Source of the DNA: CAZEDK01 sp964511025
GTDB taxonomy: Bacteria > Patescibacteriota > Gracilibacteria > UBA1369 > GWF2-33-10
Direction: 5' to 3'
DNA length: 30,174 nt
Assembly (NCBI GenBank): GCA_964511025.1
Contig: CAZEDK010000023.1
Span: 1-30,174 of the forward strand
In this document: positions 28,628-30,174 of the stretch, one piece after another
How the letters are laid out: each line of letters opens with the position of its first letter
Position numbering within the stretch: position 1 is the first letter of the stretch
Notes under the pieces: generated by a model
Told to the model about the DNA's origin: nothing
Database searches by the model: none
The model's input: only the letters and a program-made list of their open reading frames with translations
Made by a program: the position numbers and the translations under genes

Positions 28628-28828
28628 TTAATTATTCTCATCTTTATCCTTGTGATCATTATGCATTCCTTTCATCATAAAAAACATAGAAATCGGACAA
28701 ATCAGAACTGCTAAAAACGGTAAATAAGAAATATAAGGATTTATTTCTGATTTAAAAATATATGCTAGCCCAAGTATCAATATGACTGCTGGAAGAATCA
28801 ATTTTGAATTTATGCAGTGATTTTTCAT
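28628..28828 (-). CDS. small membrane protein with Met/His tail, DUF2933-like
   Basis: The 66-residue protein begins MKNHCINSKLILPAVILILG, with two membrane helices (about 9-25 and 33-51), and ends in a metal-ligand-rich tail MFFMMKGMHNDHKDKDENN. This matches the general plan of DUF2933 proteins. The Cys/His at the N-terminus and Met/His near the C-terminus suggest soft-metal binding. It lies 5 nt downstream of the DUF302 gene and 34 nt upstream of the DUF5676-like gene. Confidence 0.65.
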   Translation of the reverse strand: MKNHCINSKLILPAVILILGLAYIFKSEINPYISYLPFLAVLICPISMFFMMKGMHNDHKDKDENN

Positions 28829-28833
28829 ATTTG

Positions 28834-29223
28834 CTATTTAATAGTATTGATTGCAGCAATTAATAAATTTTCTACTTCCATTGCCAAGTCATGAAGTTCG
28901 TTTTTTTCAGATACAGACATTGCAACACTTGCTCTGAGTGTTGCAACATTTACAGTGTTATTTTCTTCATAAACTATAACATTACATGGAAGCAATAATC
29001 CAACTTCTCTCTCTATAGTTAAAGCTTGATATGCAAATTTTGGGTTACATGCGCCAAGAATCACATAAGGTACAAAATCCACTCCTAATTTATTTTTCAA
29101 AGTTTCTTTCGCATCAATTCTAGTGATTATTCCAAATCCATTTTCTTTCAGAGCATTTTCAGTTTTCTCAAGAGCTGTTTCAAAATCCATTGAAAGAGTT
29201 CTTGAATATGAATATTGTGACAT
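28834..29223 (-). CDS. DUF302 protein
   Basis: The 129-residue protein fits DUF302 throughout: YSRTLSMDFETALEKTENAL, then NGFGIITRIDAKETLKNKLG, VILGACNPKFAYQALTIERE, VGLLLPCNVIVYEENNTVNV. DUF302 proteins are small alpha/beta proteins often encoded with copper-resistance genes; the GACNPKFA and LPCNVIV cysteines are family features. It is the first gene of a three-gene minus-strand operon, behind an AT-rich palindromic region. Confidence 0.88.
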   Translation of the reverse strand: MSQYSYSRTLSMDFETALEKTENALKENGFGIITRIDAKETLKNKLGVDFVPYVILGACNPKFAYQALTIEREVGLLLPCNVIVYEENNTVNVATLRASVAMSVSEKNELHDLAMEVENLLIAAINTIK

Positions 29224-29252
29224 TGTATTTTCTAAATAAGAAATAAAATTAT

Positions 29253-29275
29253 CTTATACCTAGTATAAGTATACT
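29253..29275. promoter_or_regulatory. two overlapping palindromes between divergent genes
   Basis: CTTATAC-CTA-GTATAAG (29253-29269) and AGTATA-AG-TATACT (29262-29275) are perfect inverted repeats that share bases, midway between the DUF302 operon and the 29285 gene. TATACT (29270-29275) could be the -10 box of the rightward gene. This is a likely operator, plausibly for a metal-responsive repressor; no regulator gene is in view. Confidence 0.5.
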
Positions 29276-29284
29276 TTATATTAA

Positions 29285-29944
29285 ATGCAATATTTTTTTA
29301 ATCCTAACTTTATTAAAATGGCTAATCAGTTATCTATAGAATGTCCATTAGATGTTCAGCAATATATAAAAAGCATACCAAATTTATTTGAGGCTATTGA
29401 GAAATTGAAACCACTTTTAGATGTATTTATTGAAGTTAGAAACAAGTTAAGAGAGGCATATTTTGAAAAGAAAGGTAGTAAATCAGGCTTATGTGGACAT
29501 ACTTCATCTGCCATTACTTATTGGTTGAGAAATGAATTTGGTCCGCAGTGTGATGTAAGAACGACATTATGTGTAGCTCAAAGATTGTTTACACCGTACC
29601 ATTTCGTAACAGCAATAACTCCTAAGGAAATTGAATTTCCTAGAAGAATATTTATTGATTCGGCTGTATTAAATGTGAATTTTCCTGACAGAGTAGTTAT
29701 TGATTTTGCAGAGAACAGTAGACAATATGGATTTACTATGTATAGATCAGTTATGAGTATTATGAATGATCCACTTATGCTTTTGATGGGTGATTTGAGT
29801 GCTTTACTTGAAGAAAATGATTGGAACCTACTTGGACTATGTAGAGAAGATGCACTTTTGGAGGCATTAGGATTAACTAATATTCCATCACATGAGTTTG
29901 AGGTTAGAACGCCAAATTTTGAACCGCTGATGGCTTTTTTATAA
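29285..29944 (+). CDS. unrecognised protein, possible transglutaminase-like cysteine protease
   Basis: I do not recognise this 219-residue protein. A helical N-terminal third is followed by GLCGHTSSAITYWLRNEFG (C70), then TPYHFVTAI (H106), then RRIFIDSAV (D125). This Cys...His...Asp order and spacing, with a helix after the Cys and strands carrying His and Asp, is that of transglutaminase-like/cysteine-peptidase folds. The assignment is by motif only. There is no signal peptide, so it would act in the cytosol. The ATG at 29285 or the one at 29318 (MANQLSIECPLDVQQ) may be the start. It diverges from the DUF302 operon. Confidence 0.7.
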   Translation: MQYFFNPNFIKMANQLSIECPLDVQQYIKSIPNLFEAIEKLKPLLDVFIEVRNKLREAYFEKKGSKSGLCGHTSSAITYWLRNEFGPQCDVRTTLCVAQRLFTPYHFVTAITPKEIEFPRRIFIDSAVLNVNFPDRVVIDFAENSRQYGFTMYRSVMSIMNDPLMLLMGDLSALLEENDWNLLGLCREDALLEALGLTNIPSHEFEVRTPNFEPLMAFL

Positions 29945-29968
29945 AGGATTAATTGAAAACAAATCAAT

Positions 29969-30124
29969 TTACAGCCACTCTCCAACTCCACCATGATGTG
30001 AGCAAGTTCCACGTCTGCTTTGACTGAAACTATATGTACCATCTTTGCATTTGGCGGTTGCCCCTGTTGGTACTGTATTATAATAGGTTGGTGATTGAAT
30101 AGTGTTACCTTTGCTATTGGTATA
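29969..30124 (-). pseudogene. DUF3761 domain fragment preceded by an in-frame stop
   Basis: On the minus strand a 51-codon stretch reads YTNSKGNTIQSPTYYNTVPT, then GATAKCKDGTYSFSQSRRGT and CSHHGGVGEWL before TAA. This is an unmistakable DUF3761 domain, with its conserved Cys pair, GTYSFS and CSHHGGV. DUF3761 is a small, usually secreted or envelope domain of unknown function. A TAG stands directly before the Tyr codon (30125-30127) and there is no start codon in the stretch, so the 5' part is lost, frameshifted or separated. The ~50 nt that remain to the window edge show no signal peptide in any frame. Confidence 0.75.
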
Positions 30125-30174
30125 CTAAAAAGAAAGTGGTTTTCGGATAAAGCTAAGAAAGAAGATGCATTTTC

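Noticed and set aside
29578..30042. 154-codon minus-strand open frame
   Set aside because: It is antisense to the 29285 gene, and its 5' part overlaps the DUF3761 domain in the wrong frame.
1..30174. UGA recoded as glycine
   Set aside because: Several genes end naturally at TGA with overlapping starts (4905-4907, 13535-13537, 20642-20644), and conserved proteins contain no in-frame TGA.

Overview
The window is about 30 kb of AT-rich, gene-dense bacterial DNA. UGA is used as an ordinary stop, for example at the ends of the CDSs at 4907, 13537 and 26435, so the UGA-glycine code of Gracilibacteria/Absconditabacteria is excluded. There is no rRNA. Compact overlapping genes, an ADP-forming acyl-CoA synthetase, a stand-alone Elp3, a COG1041-type RNA methyltransferase and many short repeats inside and between genes suggest a candidate-phyla (Patescibacteria/CPR-like) genome. 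This is an inference with modest confidence. One 100-N gap (19654-19753) shows the sequence is a scaffold.

Layout: 15-1130 holds a DUF559 nuclease and an unknown gene with an apparent frameshift. 1171-3661 is the ilvBN operon, with a promoter, a leader peptide of only Ile/Leu/Val after MKK, and mutually exclusive antiterminator and terminator hairpins, that is, a classical attenuator. 3670-6280 carries a ferritin-like/VIT1 iron transporter, an orphan TrpD N-terminal domain coupled to maf, a YtxH protein and a small DUF3467-like protein. 6290-9095 has initiator tRNA-Met, a prohibitin-like SPFH protein and aspS. 9123-13866 is an accessory zone with three toxin-antitoxin modules (RelE/ParE type, AbiE type IV, MazEF) around three unrecognised genes. 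13882-18687 is housekeeping: obg-pth-rplU, then rluD and a Trm11-like methyltransferase on the minus strand. 18921-21642 has ssb, tRNA-Ala with truncated copies around the gap, and an ABC ATPase overlapping ilvC. 21648-24289 pairs a Trm9-like methyltransferase with a divergent Elp3, a plausible two-step wobble-uridine pathway. Then come acd (ADP-forming acyl-CoA synthetase), recQ, a minus-strand DUF5676/DUF2933-like/DUF302 cluster typical of metal islands, a possible cysteine protease, and a broken DUF3761 domain at the edge.

The most striking non-gene signal is a family of degenerate 7-nt tandem repeats, usually 4-5 units long. At least nine arrays lie between genes, across start or stop codons, or in frame inside proteins, together with GC-rich palindromic mini-repeats that also invade coding sequence. 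The ilv attenuator and the Elp3/Trm9-like pair are the best functional leads.
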